DNA of 64,000 nt from Panorpa germanica. Its lineage: Eukaryota > Arthropoda > Insecta > Mecoptera > Panorpidae. The notes beneath the pieces are model-generated. The model did no database searches and was not told where the DNA came from. It saw only the letters and a program-made list of their open reading frames with translations. Position 1 is the first letter of the stretch; each line of letters begins with the position of its first letter. This document shows, one piece after another, positions 12,023 to 24,144 of the stretch. The stretch is taken from the NCBI GenBank assembly GCA_963678705.1, contig OY783207.1, positions 20,310,001 through 20,374,000 on the forward strand, in the 5' to 3' direction. Position numbers and translations under genes: made by a program.

Positions 12023-14074
12023 CCATTTTATTCCCAACTATAAAACAGCGCCCATTCGCGAACATAAATCATATTTAGATAGAAATTGTAAAGAGATAGA
12101 TAAACGGACAGTTCGTCTGGATTTGCATCGAACCTGATCGTGTAAAACGCCCTTTCTATGTAGACATGAGTATTTCATAACTGGGTAAATCGCAATGTAC
12201 ACACACTGAAACAACATGTACAATGTGATATTATGTCTTAAACACATCTAATGAATAGACTGTATTAATTTTATGAAAACTGATTAGTGAATTGTAAATT
12301 AGTGAAACTGAAGCATATACACTCGAATATATTGAGTTAGTAATTGACTCAATCAACATATTTGATAGTCCTCTGGATTGCCGAGATAGTTATGTCGTAA
12401 CTGTAACACTCAAATACGCTTAGGTCCGCGTTCGATTTCCAGAGATGAAATAAATTTATTCTATGACTGACAAAGATAAACAAATGATAAACAAATAAAA
12501 AATAAATAAATATTCAACCACATAATAAACAAATATAGAAAACAAACAATTATTATGTTACAAATTAAGGGGATCGTCCCCTAGGTGATATTTAATCTAA
12601 ATCGTGTGTTCATCAGATACATTTTCTATCAAATATTTACTGTTTAGAAAATATTTTTTTGGGGAAATGTATTAAATAAAGATGAATAAATGATTTAATA
12701 ATGTAAAAGTTTTAAAATTTTGTATGGAACTAGTATAAATTAATTCCTAAAAAGTACCAATTTTTGCAATGTTTAAGGTGCTTCATTTTGCCCTTAAGAT
12801 TAGAATATTAAAAAATGGAACTTATAGACCCACAGGTTTAACCTTACCCTTTAATACTTTGTTATTTTTGCTTATTTTCGACTCGGAATACTAAGTACAA
12901 AATACATTTTCCTAAGTCATGTTTTTGAATTATTTTATACAATAAAAACTATTATACAATATTAAACTATTTTGAATCCATTTGCAAAACTGAACTTAAA
13001 ATTTTGATATTTATTTATAATTATTTTTTATCATTAAATCGTTGTGTGTACTTTACTTTTTTAGTTACACTTTTTTAGCTATTGGTTCAGCGTAAGTCCG
13101 GCTTGTAAATTGACAACGATGATTTAAACTAGATTGGATGTTGCGGGATGCTTTATTTTGATATATGTATTATATTTACTTCTCTCTGATTGATTTATTT
13201 TGATTTTGGCTTGTAACGATGTTCATGGTATTTGATTTGCATATAGTGCATAGAATATTTTACCATATGCTCGTTTAATTGATAGACTGGTTGCATAGTT
13301 GAGGCGTATTTGTTTACATTTGTCTACAAATGTATTGCACGACCCTCACATATCAGAATATTTATTTACTTGGTTTCTTTAATGTGCACACACATGGGCA
13401 GGGCCACTTTTAAGGATATGAACGTGTCTAGAGCATGGATGATCTACTCTATAAATTGTGTTCTTAATATGAGAGGCGATAAAAGACTACGTGCCTAGCA
13501 AGCCCGAGAAACTATATATAAAAAAATAAAAAAAAAATCGTATTTTTCATTGAAATTAATTTCCTAATATTTTGTAAAACGACCAACCGGGCCATACTCT
13601 GGGGACCCCTGATCTAATAGACAAAGTTAAATGTTATCTAGCATTTTAATCAGACATCGAATAAATATATCTTTCACTGTATATCTACATCGACTCCCAA
13701 GTTGCTCGCAAAGCACTTAAAAAGCAATACGACTACAAAATGTTAAAACAATTATATTAAAAAATGTAATAACAAATATAAATTAATGTTTCTATTAGTA
13801 TATTTTGTTTTTAAATGTTGGCAAAATTTGTTAAATGACATACGCTGGTAATCCAACCGAGCGATGTAGGACTTGGGCACTTTGCCAAATGATATATACA
13901 AAATCTCTTTAAGTGCTGTAGCATTAAGTTGATGCAGTGGCGTTCTATCCGTGGAAGGTGTAAGGTTGGGATTAACCAATAGATAAGTAAAAGAAATGTC
14001 TAGTGTTTGAAATTTTGCAGGGTCGGGGTAATTGTGAGTTAGTACAATTGATTTCATTAGATTTTGTGAATGCC
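12023..14074. other. No gene; one tRNA-like patch and two hAT-like ends
   Basis: A tRNA-like patch with a B-box-like GTTCGATTTCC lies at about 12371-12470, too degenerate to fold as a tRNA. At 13587-13614 the sequence reads as the complement of CAGGGGTCCCCAGAGTATGG, a typical hAT terminus, and at about 13935 CAGTGGCGTTCTATCC reads as another. No matching partner ends or 8-bp duplications were found. The 113-codon minus frame at 13752-14093 overlaps a family D edge and shows no known domain. Confidence 0.4.
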
Positions 14075-14713
14075 AATGGGCTTGTGTCCTCATTTTTTAG
14101 TGGCCGATTTTTCATTTGTTGATTGAAATTGATGTTAATAAATGTGTATTGGCGTGTCTATTTCATTAAATAACTAAATATTGACGGAGATATAGCAATT
14201 AAAAGTTTGAATTGTAGTTTTAGCGCTAGAAATGGTCGGCCATATTTTTATGACGTGAAATGCATTTTAACGTCAGTTATTTGTTGAGTAGGTCAGTGTT
14301 CTGGTAATGTTCTGTAGCTGTTGGTAGTCGAATAATCAAGTCAAATCAAAGAATAATAAGTTATTATTTTATTTAAACCTGCTAAGGCAGACATAATATT
14401 GAAATTTGATTGTTCCTTGAAATAGCTGTAAATAATATTTGATATTTTGATATATAAATACATATAGCAGAGATATATGAGCTGTAAGGTTGGTGACCTT
14501 ACACAAGGATTATGATGTCACATGCATTTGGAATGTGTACAACGTTGAATCCCTTTAATAATTAAAGATACAAAATGACTTTTTTAATTGTTAATATCTC
14601 TTAACACATAAGGAATTATTAAAAAATAATTGAACAGTTGAGGTTCTAGTAACCCACTTTATTAATATATAGTACACTTTTATTGAAATTAAGACATAGG
14701 ACACAAGCCCATT
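14075..14713 (+). mobile_element. Family D MITE, complete copy
   Basis: The element is 639 bp with inverted ends AATGGGCTTGTGTCCT and AGGACACAAGCCCATT. It is the reference copy for at least eight others or fragments in the window: 1, 11345, 35240, 35424, 43160, 44313, 44930, 48725, 62570 and 63946. The interior is AT-rich with no coding capacity. Inner landmarks are TAGCGCTA and TTTAATAATTAAAG. No clear target duplication, so the superfamily cannot be given. Confidence 0.82.
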
Positions 14714-17247
14714 ATGACTGAATACAATTGCTTTTTTACCGTTTGCGCCAAGTCTGCAATACATACATACGCATACTCGATTATAACCCATAATTTGGTA
14801 ATCCATTGATTTCGATTGGTCGCGTATTTATACGTATATCCATTGGCCTAGGACTTTACATTTTGATTAGGACGCAGTGTGGGACTGATCCGGGCTGTAG
14901 CGAATAAAACAACCACCCCAATCTCAGAGAATTGAGTGGCCTCACTTCATATTATAAATAGTGACAAGATAAAATAGAATTCAAGACATAAGATTACACA
15001 TTAGAAGATAGAAGATTGAAGGGTTAGACCACCCTGGTCTTATAAACAGAATTTTCTTCTTTTTTTATTGTTATTAAAAACATTATAATACGTTTGTAAA
15101 TTTATTTTCAAATAAAATTATAAAATGTTCAAAAATGGCGGAGATATAAACTGTTCTGGGGAACACGTTTACCGGGAAGCTCGTCAGAAGTCGCCACTTT
15201 ACCATCATCAAAAATATACATATTTCTTTGTAAACAAATTTAATAGCTATTGTGCAACATAACAAGTTTAAAAATAAAATTTGAAAATGGTGCTATTAAG
15301 TTGAAACATAGAATAAAAATGTAACGAGACCACCAATTGCAAAAGTCTTATCCTACACGATTGATAAGACTATCAAGAAAATGCAGTGCAAATTTTATTA
15401 TTATCGGTTGAGTAGTTATCGTGACAGCCAATTCAGACGCAGTAGTTTCAAGACAAAAATGGTAAATAAAAAAAAAAATTATATAAATTGGTATAACTCA
15501 GGTAAATACTACAGGAATAATGTTATGGTTAACTGATAAAATATGTTTAAAAGTATAATTAATAAATGTAAGCAAAAAGAAATTTCGATTTTTTCACTTG
15601 ACAATATGCATTAGAAGAAAAAGAATTGTTTAAAAATCGATAGTAAAGAAGTTGATGTTACGCCTCTGAGTTGATGTATCGATATTTATATCCACAAGAC
15701 AGCATGTTATGTTAGCGAGTTCGATGTCGCAGGAAAGTGTTAAGAAACGAATAAATTGCATACAGTTTACCAACTTTAAGGAGAAAAAGTGATTCGACAT
15801 GTACCATGAAATATACAGAAAACGCAAAATAGTGGCGACTTGCCATCTGTCAGTTCAGTGGGCCAGTTGCAGGTATGAACATGACATTTATTAATTACTA
15901 TCATCAGTAATTGCAATAAAAAAAGGTGTTCTATGCAAGGCAGGACCCTTAGAAATTTAAAGTGGATTCGAGTTGATAATTTAGCGATCCATACCTACCA
16001 CAGAATAGTACGAAATTAAATTACAGTAGGCACCCCTTTTTAATGTGTTGGCGCTCTACTTACGTATGACCGCATGCGACTGCGTCTCTATTCCGGTTCT
16101 TCAACATAAAAATATTTATCTAAAACGTGATGTTATAAAAGTAAACCTTAACTGCTGCAGAAGAATTAAAAGCAACCTTACAAATACGATGCCTCACCGA
16201 AGTAAATAATTAGTAAAAAATGTGAATAAATTAGGATCTTATTGAATATAATAAATGAACAAATATCAATGCATGCGATAAAATAACTAAAATCATTGGC
16301 GGCAATTTTAAGTGTTTGCCCCACCTCGAGAAAATCCTAAATCATAGGCTGGTAATACTTATGGTGTTTTTTCATTATTTAATTACACTCCGCTATCAAT
16401 TTAATGGACAGTGTTGCACTGCATTTTACAGTTTTATACCACCTTATAATATATTTGACTTTGAACAGAACATAAATATACAAAATCTACAAAATAGGCA
16501 AAAATTATATTACAATTAATGCGGGATATTACCAAGCAACAATAAAATTATAGTGAAAAAGCATTGATTTTTTGTTGTTGATAAATATTATTATCTTGAA
16601 GTAAAAATGTATTGCCAAAAATGACATAGATAGAAAATGCAGAAATTTAAAAAACTATTTCAATTTTCACGACAGAATTAAAAATGAACAATTTACTTTC
16701 TCAATAGAAGACACTATCTTTGCAGTATTATCACTTTTACAGTTAAACTGAATCGAATGTTCAGAGTAACTATAAAGATGGTTTATAAGCTTTAGACTTT
16801 AAAGTGGTACAACATGGAATTTTAACAGCATAGCACAGTGATAGCACAATAGGCGCGTCGCATATCATAGGCACACAATGCAATTTGACTTGCCCTGCGA
16901 GTACAAAAAAAGTTATACAAGTTTATTCATTCGCACACCTAGCTTGATCCGCCACTGCAGCATAGCATAAAAGCTCAATTTTCATAATATACATTTTGTT
17001 GTGTTGTTTATTATTGTATTGTATTTCCATTTACTCCGCTGAAGCATTGAGTAATGGTTATGCAATTTACTTTACATTGTAACATATAATGTATTATGAA
17101 GCAAACATACACATACAGAGACGTATTAGGTCAGTATGAGATACCAAACATTAGAATAACCGGATCCTGTTGAAATTATATTTTGGTCATATACTTTCCG
17201 ACTCTGTAAACTAAACGTAAATCTGACAATCTCGATTTGGTATTTCC
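14714..17247. other. No gene recognised; possible hAT-type end at 16963
   Basis: AT-rich. At about 16945-16963 the complement reads CAGTGGCGGATCAAGC, a hAT-like terminus, without a detected partner. Frames at 14591, 15083, 15630 and 16316 are short and not protein-like. Confidence 0.35.
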
Positions 17248-17259
17248 TAAACATCTGAT

Positions 17260-17415
17260 CGACGACACAGTGGGTGAGATCATTGATACTTAACGCTGAC
17301 TGCTGTCTTCGGGTTCGATGCCCGGACCAGACTTATATGCCCGGACCAGCAGTTATAGGACTAAGCATCGAAAATAGGCCGACTTTATATAAATTAATTT
17401 GAAAAATAATAATAA
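17260..17415 (+). mobile_element. tRNA-derived SINE with perfect 12-bp target duplication
   Basis: Starts GACGACACAGTGGGTGAGAT, has a B-box GGTTCGATGCC near 17315, a middle CATCGAAAATAGGCCGAC, and ends in an AAT-repeat tail. TAAACATCTGAT flanks it at 17248-17259 and 17416-17427. A CCCGGACCAG word is duplicated inside the head, a small internal duplication. Related copies: 11375 (head only), 30611-30878 minus, 41097-41290 minus, 53405-53640, and a fragment at 59405-59480. Transcription by polymerase III and mobilisation by a LINE are inferred from the class. Confidence 0.82.
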
Positions 17416-17427
17416 TAAACATCTGAT

Positions 17428-18739
17428 TGTGTTTAGTCGTTATTTAATAAACAGTTTCATTAATTTTCAATATTCAGTTTTATACTTAGTGTGCATGCAT
17501 CGGGCGTCACTAATATACTTTATTTATAATTAATTGTAATCTTTATTCAATATAAATTTAGGGGTGGGGGATGTAGAGCAAAAAATGAGTCATTGACAGC
17601 GATTTTCCGCAGACTTCACAAAAAAAAGTAACATTGCGGTGCCACTCATAACTCATCACTGGATTTTCTGAAATCGAAAATAAGTTTTTGCAGGTAACTT
17701 AGAAGGCAAATACCGATTCTGAAAAAAGTCAGAAACTTTGTTATTTTAAAATACGTTAAAAATAAAACAAATAATAAAAAAAAAATCGACAGTGTTACTT
17801 CGGCATTTATGTAAAGAAAGAGTAGGCAAAAGGATCGGTCAAGTAGATTTTGAGCTAGAGAGAGCACCAAAAAGCTCAAATGTGCCTCTGAAAAAGCTAT
17901 GTGTGAGAAAATGTGTTTAACAGTTTTAAAGAAAGACGAAACCAGACCAGAGAGATGAAGACTTTTACTCCAATGGACTTCAAATTTTCACACAATAAAC
18001 TTAATATGTTCTACATTAATATAAATAAACGCTGATTACTTGATTATTATTAGATAATTAAATATTATTTATTATCTATTAATAAATTAGATAATAAATA
18101 ATATCTCGAAAACTAAAGTAGGAAAAAGTGGGTCACTGGATTCACTACTAACAAACTAGTTGTCCAGCGACATAAATTTTATTTAATACCATTAAGTTGA
18201 TTGTTTGTAAATTCTCATAGTTGATAAAAATATTATTACCAAAACATATTACCTTCGAACATATTTTTGAAAGCCGATTTCAAATTAATGATTATTTTAA
18301 TGTGTATCTGTTTGCGAGATATCAACATTTTAACATCTCTATAATACGTTAAACACCGATTATTCGAAAACCGTAACAACTCCTGCTGAACATATTTTTT
18401 CTGTGAGTTTTGGATCCCATAAACGTAGGTCTTACATTTTCAATTTGTTATTTCTTTGACATCTGTTTGTTTTTAGCCTTTATTTAACATATGATTGTCT
18501 CGATGTCTCGCCGCTAGGTGCGCCTCTGTAGACATATCATACGAAATTGCTTGTTAGCATGAGAGATATGAGCCCGATGTTGAAATGCCATTAAACAACA
18601 TGTTATACAAAACATCCATATGTAATGGGAACCTAATATCTACCTTATCATCCACCTAGTATGTTATCTAATAGCCATCTATGGGCCTATTATTTTTAAC
18701 ATATACTATTTCATATTAACTGAAGTTTTTATATTTCAG
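17428..18739. other. No gene recognised; becomes intron-like toward its end
   Basis: AT-rich, with an A/T palindrome-like TAATAAATTAGATAATAAAT patch at 18050-18110. The last 40 bases form a good branch point and polypyrimidine tract leading to the acceptor at 18739. Confidence 0.35.
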
Positions 18740-18783
18740 AGTAACAGACTAGCTGTCCGTACGACATGGCCGCTGTGAACTCT
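18740..18783 (+). CDS. Candidate 44-bp start-codon exon of an unknown gene
   Basis: TTTTTATATTTCAG ends at 18739, preceded by a plausible branch point (ATTAACT). The 44-bp segment then ends at a textbook donor, GTAAGT, at 18784. Inside, CGACATGGCC gives a strong start context, and six codons MAAVNS follow, leaving phase 0 at the donor. Upstream 26 bases would be untranslated leader. The segment is less AT-rich than its flanks. If real, it is a small second exon carrying the start codon of a gene whose other exons lie far away, and much of this window would be intron. The gene cannot be named from six residues. Chance assembly of these signals is possible. Confidence 0.35.
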
Positions 18784-20594
18784 GTAAGTCTGATCACTAT
18801 TTAACTTTAAATAAATAGTGTAGCACGCATAGCCCTGAGGAACTTTACGTTACGTTACGTTACGTATGTCTTACATAATTTAACTAATTATTTAAATAAA
18901 TAACAATAAAAGGAACGTTGTGTAAAGTGTACGATAGATATCAGTCCCCGTAATTATTGACAAAATGACTTATAACACAGTTACATATTTGTAAGATTTA
19001 TTTAACATAAAAACGTTTACCTTTTACATAACATAATGTAAAATTACATCAGAAAGTTATATATAATTTATAAAACTTTTACATAAAATTATATAATGTT
19101 TTATATTAAATTATTTAATAACTATAATGCGAAATTCATGTAATAACATGTAGGTTCTTAGTATTTCTTTTATAATCATTAATTATTATCAATTTACTGA
19201 TTGATCTGTCGACACTAGCTTTCAAGACTTACGTTCTGCAAGTTTCAGAGTAAAATGGAACACTAGATGTTGCAAACAGCCTGATGTAGGCCATGTCAGC
19301 CTTGCTCAATTCCTGATACGGTGCTGGTAGCGAATGTAACGCGACTTATATGGTCGAACAAACCTTGTATAATTTATTCATATAATTCAAGGCAAAATTT
19401 AATATCACCACATGTAATATCATGTCTGAAATAGTAATACTTGTTTTAGAGACATGTCCCGGTCAGGCTTTATGTGATATTTCCTTATGACTACCTGACC
19501 GAGACAGGTTTACGAGCCCCTGACTAGGAATCTATCAGGCTCTGACAATGGCCTTGTCGGGCACTACCTTGTCAGTGCCTGATTGAGGACTCATGCTTAT
19601 ATTTGGTAATGTTTCCAGTCGGGTTTTGTTGATGCAATATTATCTTTTAAAACCGTGTTAATAATGTACTGTATAACCGCGAAATTATGTACGGTTTCCT
19701 AGTTTACTTTTGCATGCTGCATCGTAGCTACGCTACTGTCCCTACGCCCTTATAAGGACATATTTTAAATAACATAAGTCAGGGCGAGTCAAGATCGAGA
19801 TCTTGGAATTTATATTGGAACTGGAAGCTCAAGAACATGTTATTTAAAAATTAAAATCCAAGAACGGTTTTCCTCCATGCTACTAGCAACATGGAATGTA
19901 ACTAAACAAAAATGTACGCCCCCCAGCATTTTTCAAGTATAATAATAATTTTCAATTTGTTATCATCTATTTTCTTTGAAGAATGTTATTAATAGATTAT
20001 ATATCTTTTTTGATCCTGTAAAACTTGTACATAAATTCTATTTATAGAACTTTCTAGAATATATATCTCTACATGTCTCTTTCACGCAGTATATCGATAA
20101 TGCGATAGAAAAAGAAAGATATTTAGTTTCTCTAATAGATTATTGTTAATGTAGCGGAAATATATTGGGGTATGGATTTAACATTATCCCTCCTGCCATT
20201 ACTATGTTACCCCTTCTATCTACATTTAAGGGATGTAAGAGTGGGGGGAATGATTACTATCATCCAATCACATTTCATGTTACTGCACTTTTAACCCCTC
20301 CCTTTTATATTTAACTACTACATAACTATTTATAACTCCACCCATTCAATTACAATTAAATTTCATATAAATGTTAGTTTTATAAATATTTTCAATAAAA
20401 ATTTCTCTCACGTAATGTACACACACACATGCATGCATTAAAGGCATGTATCATTTAAAGTAGATGGATTAGTATTTATGCGATAAAAATAATTCTTGAC
20501 TAATTGCACGATACAATTTAATGAAGACATGATTGGGAAAATAGAAGGACAGTCAGATACGAATCAAATTCGGTTTGGGAGATAATAACAGAGG
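18784..20594. other. No gene; TTACG pentamer run and CAGG-rich patch
   Basis: An (ACGTT)-type run sits at 18844-18865. At 18995-19130 there is sequence shared with about 52945-53385 (AACATAAAAACGTTTACCT and a downstream TTATATAATGTT), where the 19-kb version is shorter. At 19450-19610, repeated CAGG and CCTGAC words weakly resemble the complement of 985-1095. Confidence 0.4.
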
Positions 20595-21860
20595 TATAGA
20601 ATGTTCGTGCTGGCTTACCACAAGCTACTGCTAAGGTTTATTTTCTTCATCCTTTATTCAAAATGTATCTCAGTGAGTTGCTAGCTGGCTTGCCACAAGT
20701 TATTTGCAAGGTTCATTTTCTTCTTCCCATATAAAAATTACCTTGAAGCGCAGTTTCACACTTGCTGGCATGCACAAGCTAATTCCAAACTTCATTTTCT
20801 TCTTCCCACATAAAAATTACCTTGAAATGCAGTTTCACAGTTGCTAGTTTATCACAAGCTAATGCGAAGGTTCTTTTTCTATTTCTTATATAGAAAATGT
20901 ATCCCAGTGCAGTTTTAAACTGTACGCTTCATTCTCATATAGAAATTGTCTTGTAGTGCAGTTTTATTCTTGATAGCTTACTACAAGCTAATTAAAGACG
21001 TCGGTGAAGTACGCAGCCGATTCGATAGCAGTCGATTCGGACTAGTGGGGTAAATCAAAATTAATTCGGTGTTAAATCGAACTTTAAATTACATGGCTAA
21101 TCGGAACATTTAAGCAAATATTTAAGTGATAATAGACTGTTGAAGTATTAAGTAAATTAAATATTATTATATAATATATAAATTAACCAATTAGTGTCTT
21201 ATATTGCTGTTTTAAAACATCTAAAAACTCATTATTTAATGAAATTATTTTTTTATAAATAGGTTAACTAATATGTCTCTTAGGTAATTACAAAATTTCA
21301 GCCGTAACTAATTCGTATTTTCTTCAAAAATTACAATTCAGTGAAACCATGTACCACCACTAGTCCGAATCGACTGCTATCGAATTGGCTGCGTACTTCT
21401 CCGACGTAATTAAAGTCTTATTGCCATGCAGCTTTTACTTGGGGATATTAAATTGAATATAAATCTAACCAAAATTTTGTTCAATTTAGTGTAAACGCGG
21501 TTTACTTTATCTTCCACATTTTCAGTTAGAAGCTCGGATTGTTGAGCAGTACTCAGGTAGAATAATGTGATACAGTGCCAGTTAGCTAGCTACAAGCTAA
21601 ATCCAAAGTTTTCTTCTCAACTTGGGCAACGATTTTGTATTAATTGTTTTTACTCATTTGTTTTGTGTATTTTAAACAATTGGATACACTTGCCAACAAA
21701 GAGAAATGCAAATTCGGGAACTTACGAATCTCAACTTCTAGTCATATCTCATATAGTTACTCGTAAAAATTATATAACCTAGAGAGAAAATTATCTTGCA
21801 GTGCAGGGTTCATACTTGGTAGCTTGCCACGAGCTAATTCCAAGGTTAACTTCTATCCTA
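20595..21860 (+). repeat. Tandem array of ~80-bp unit, left arm
   Basis: About five units at 20595-20990, each with GCTTGCCACAAGCTAATTCC, then AAGGTTCATTTTCTTCTTCC, then ATATAGAAA.TT.CCTTG.A and GTGCAGTTTCACA. A MITE (20998-21407) interrupts the array; degenerate units resume at 21415-21450, 21570-21640 and 21786-21855. A lone minus-orientation unit is at 41690-41760, and a short piece at 32445-32465. Confidence 0.8.
20998..21407. mobile_element. MITE G: 53-bp inverted ends, 8-bp duplication
   Basis: 410 bp. Ends read ACGTCGGTGAAGTACGCAGC inward on the left, with a nearly identical inverted copy on the right; the match spans about 53 bases with a few mismatches (20998-21050 and 21355-21407). 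AATTAAAG flanks it at 20990-20997 and 21408-21415. The last base is ambiguous, so a 9-bp duplication cannot be excluded. 8 bp fits hAT, P or Merlin; 9 bp would fit Mutator. The terminal ACGTCGG is not a standard hAT end. It is inserted into the ~80-bp array, so it is younger than the array. Confidence 0.85.
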
Positions 21861-22054
21861 GAAATCAAGATGAATACCCTAATGATTTTTCATTCTTTTC
21901 ATTGTACCTCAGGTTTAACATTGAGGTCTACATATCGTAAACAAGACCACTACCACTAGAAGAATTTAAAGCCGCTATTTTTTATACCGATACAATTTCA
22001 CATTTGAAGCTATACGAGTGTATGATCCATTAACTTCATAAAGTACTAACGATA

Positions 22055-22283
22055 TTAAAGATGGCTCCATATTTCATTAAACTGCACACTGCTCATATCG
22101 TGCATGAAACGCAATACTTTAATCAAATATTCGTTGCTTGCGAACGTACCATACATCGGTATAGTACGAATATGTTCTTCTATAATAGTTTTCATCCCTT
22201 CGACCGTGTAATTTTCTTCCATTTATTCGTAACTTCGTGTAATTTTCTATCTGCAATTACAAAGCCAGATAGCTCTTTGTAAT
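22055..22283 (-). pseudogene. Unrecognised protein-coding fragment with one frameshift
   Basis: On the minus strand an ATG at 22222 opens a 55-codon frame ending at 22055. It has strongly protein-like composition: MEENYTVEGMKTIIEEHIRT then MYGTFASNEYLIKVLRFMHD and a QFNEIWSHL end. Just upstream in another frame (22283 to about 22200) reads YYKELSGFVIADRKLHEVTN, also protein-like. An in-frame TAA sits directly before the ATG, so one indel probably split a longer frame. The overlapping plus-strand frame (22061-22282) is likely its shadow. It lies in the core of the inverted-array structure. I do not recognise the family; it could be a transposon core protein, a viral-derived fossil or a host pseudogene. 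Confidence 0.4.
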
Positions 22284-23311
22284 ACACTTATTGTCCTTTT
22301 AGTATTGCTCTATGATGGCGCTACCATCGAACAAAGAATTGTAAATTTCAATTTAATTACATTTTGCATGAGTGGAAAAGATAGATATTTCTCTCTCACT
22401 CATTTAATAGAATTAATCTTTATTTAATTATTCTTTATATCTGAATATGGTTGCTTAGTGAAAGATGAAAAATTATGGAAGTCAAGGGTCATGCGTGATG
22501 AGAGCATATTTCTATTTTATCTCTAATTATGAATGTAACGCGATTTTAATTATAAAATTTTTTTTTCGGTATTATCATCATACAAATATAAACAGGGGAA
22601 AAATGTTGAATATTAAGATAGTAAGCAATGGATTCATTTACCATGTGATGCTATGAAATTTTTGTTTATTCCGAGGTTCAATAATTGTTATGGTTGGTTC
22701 CCGCGCGATTTTTTCTGCATATTTTTAACATAGCCCAAGAAAATAACGTTTAAATTTTTTTTTTTCAACTAATTCTTTTTTACAGCTTCTCGCTCTAACG
22801 CGTTCTACTTCATTTTAGGAATGACCTTTACTTATGACAGTCAAATTCAGAATTAGTTCAGGAAAGAGATAATTATTTGCAAGCTGATAGTCGTAGAGTT
22901 AACACCTAAAAATCACCACACCAAACTTTTGAATAATCATCAACTATTACCATTTATAACTTCGTCGTGAACCAACATCTACGCGTGCTGGTAATACACA
23001 TATATACACAGTAAAAACCACCTGGGCCTACGCTGCATTGCGAAAGAAATTCATGTGGAAAATATTCGTACTGCAAATTTGTATCAAACTACAGATTTTT
23101 GTGCTTGCTATTCTTTTCGCAGTGCAGGCTTAGTCTAAGAAAGAGGCGTTTAAAGCATTTTTTTGACCACCTTTTACATATACATATAAACATATTTGTT
23201 CTATACTATTTCTCAACTGAGAATTTTGGTCGGTGGGCGCCTGAAGCGGAGGAAAAAGTTTTGGCACCCGCCTGACCAGTAAAAAAATTAAAGGAACAAT
23301 AGAAATACACA
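22284..23311. other. No gene recognised; TE-like GC patch
   Basis: Part of the core between the inverted arrays. A GC-richer patch at 23225-23280 (GGTGGGCGCCTGAAGCGG) resembles the GGGTGCC-type ends of some hAT elements, but no partner end is visible. Frames at 22465-22656 and 23130-23312 are not convincing. Confidence 0.35.
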
Positions 23312-23497
23312 TTCAATTGTGTTTTGGTAAAATGAAGTGTAGCTATATAGTCACAATTGCATTTTAGCGAAGCTATATTATATCTAGTTACGGTTGCTCT
23401 TCTGCGAAATTAATTGTATCTGGTCACAATTGACTCTCGGCGAAATCAGTAGTACCTATTGTCACAGTTTCATTTCGGAGAAATTTATTGTATATTG
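23312..23497 (+). repeat. Minisatellite, ~37-bp unit, about five units
   Basis: Diverged units share GTCACAATTGCATTTTAGCG followed by AA.T.A.T.GTATCT. The tract ends near TTTATTGTATATTG. It sits inside the inverted-array structure and its unit is unrelated to the ~80-bp one. Confidence 0.65.
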
Positions 23498-23940
23498 TGA
23501 GCGCCTTGTGCGTCTGTGGTTAAATCTTTCTTGCAATTTTAACTGATATACTTATCTAGTGGCTTACATTTCAATAATTACACGGTGTGGTAGAGATTGC
23601 GCCAATGAACAATTCTACATGATTACATTATTAGGTCCGAGGGTTTAGTCCTGCGTAGTATTCGAACATCATTACTATCAAGCAACATTTGCGTCACGGC
23701 GATGTTTTCGTTGTTACGAAGTCTCAATTCGTGCTTTGCTGCTACAGTCTTGATTTCTTCTCCGACTGTGTTAATCTTCAGGTCTCTATGTATAACTATT
23801 CCTTGCAGAATTTTACTAAATGAAATTTTTTATTAAATAACATTTACAATATAAACTAAAACGTCGTGAGATATATTGCAATTAAATAGAATTTAATAGA
23901 AGTAGACTAAAGATATGACCCAATTACCAGGTCTGTCAAA

Positions 23941-24144
23941 TTAAACACAATTTGCATTCGCACTGTTCTCTCGTGACTGCTGGGTTTCTGAGGTGGAAAT
24001 GCTAATACACCCCTTAATTTTTTGTAGTTCTTTTGCTATTTCCCACAAATGATGCTGCAACGGATAAACTCGAATATTCCATGTTTTGTAATGCAATGAG
24101 TATTCCCATTGGATAATGCTTCCAAACCACAAGAGAATATTCAA
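23941..24144 (-). CDS. Unrecognised 67-codon ORF in the inverted-array core
   Basis: Opens with an ATG and ends at a natural stop. It has a protein-like middle, LQHHLWEIAKELQKIKGCIS, followed by a serine/glutamine-rich end (ISTSETQQSRENSANANC). There is no signal peptide and no known motif. It is on the same strand as the fragment at 22055-22283, which would suit remnants of one decayed core gene, though frames between them are closed. It may equally be chance. Confidence 0.2.
   Translation of the reverse strand: MNILLWFGSIIQWEYSLHYKTWNIRVYPLQHHLWEIAKELQKIKGCISISTSETQQSRENSANANCV

Noticed and set aside
12371-12470. tRNA gene or SINE
   Set aside because: Only a degenerate B box; no fold and no flanking duplication.
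13752-14093. 113-codon minus-strand frame
   Set aside because: Begins inside a family D end and shows no domain; kept only as a note in the spacer entry.
13935-16963. A single 3-kb hAT element between two CAGTGGCG ends
   Set aside because: The 8-bp flanks do not match and the two ends differ beyond the first eight bases.
18844-18865. Telomere-type repeat
   Set aside because: The unit is TTACG, not the insect TTAGG, and the run is very short.
20595-20990. CRISPR-like array
   Set aside because: Units are about 80 bp, adjacent and diverged, without unique spacers; the DNA is eukaryotic.
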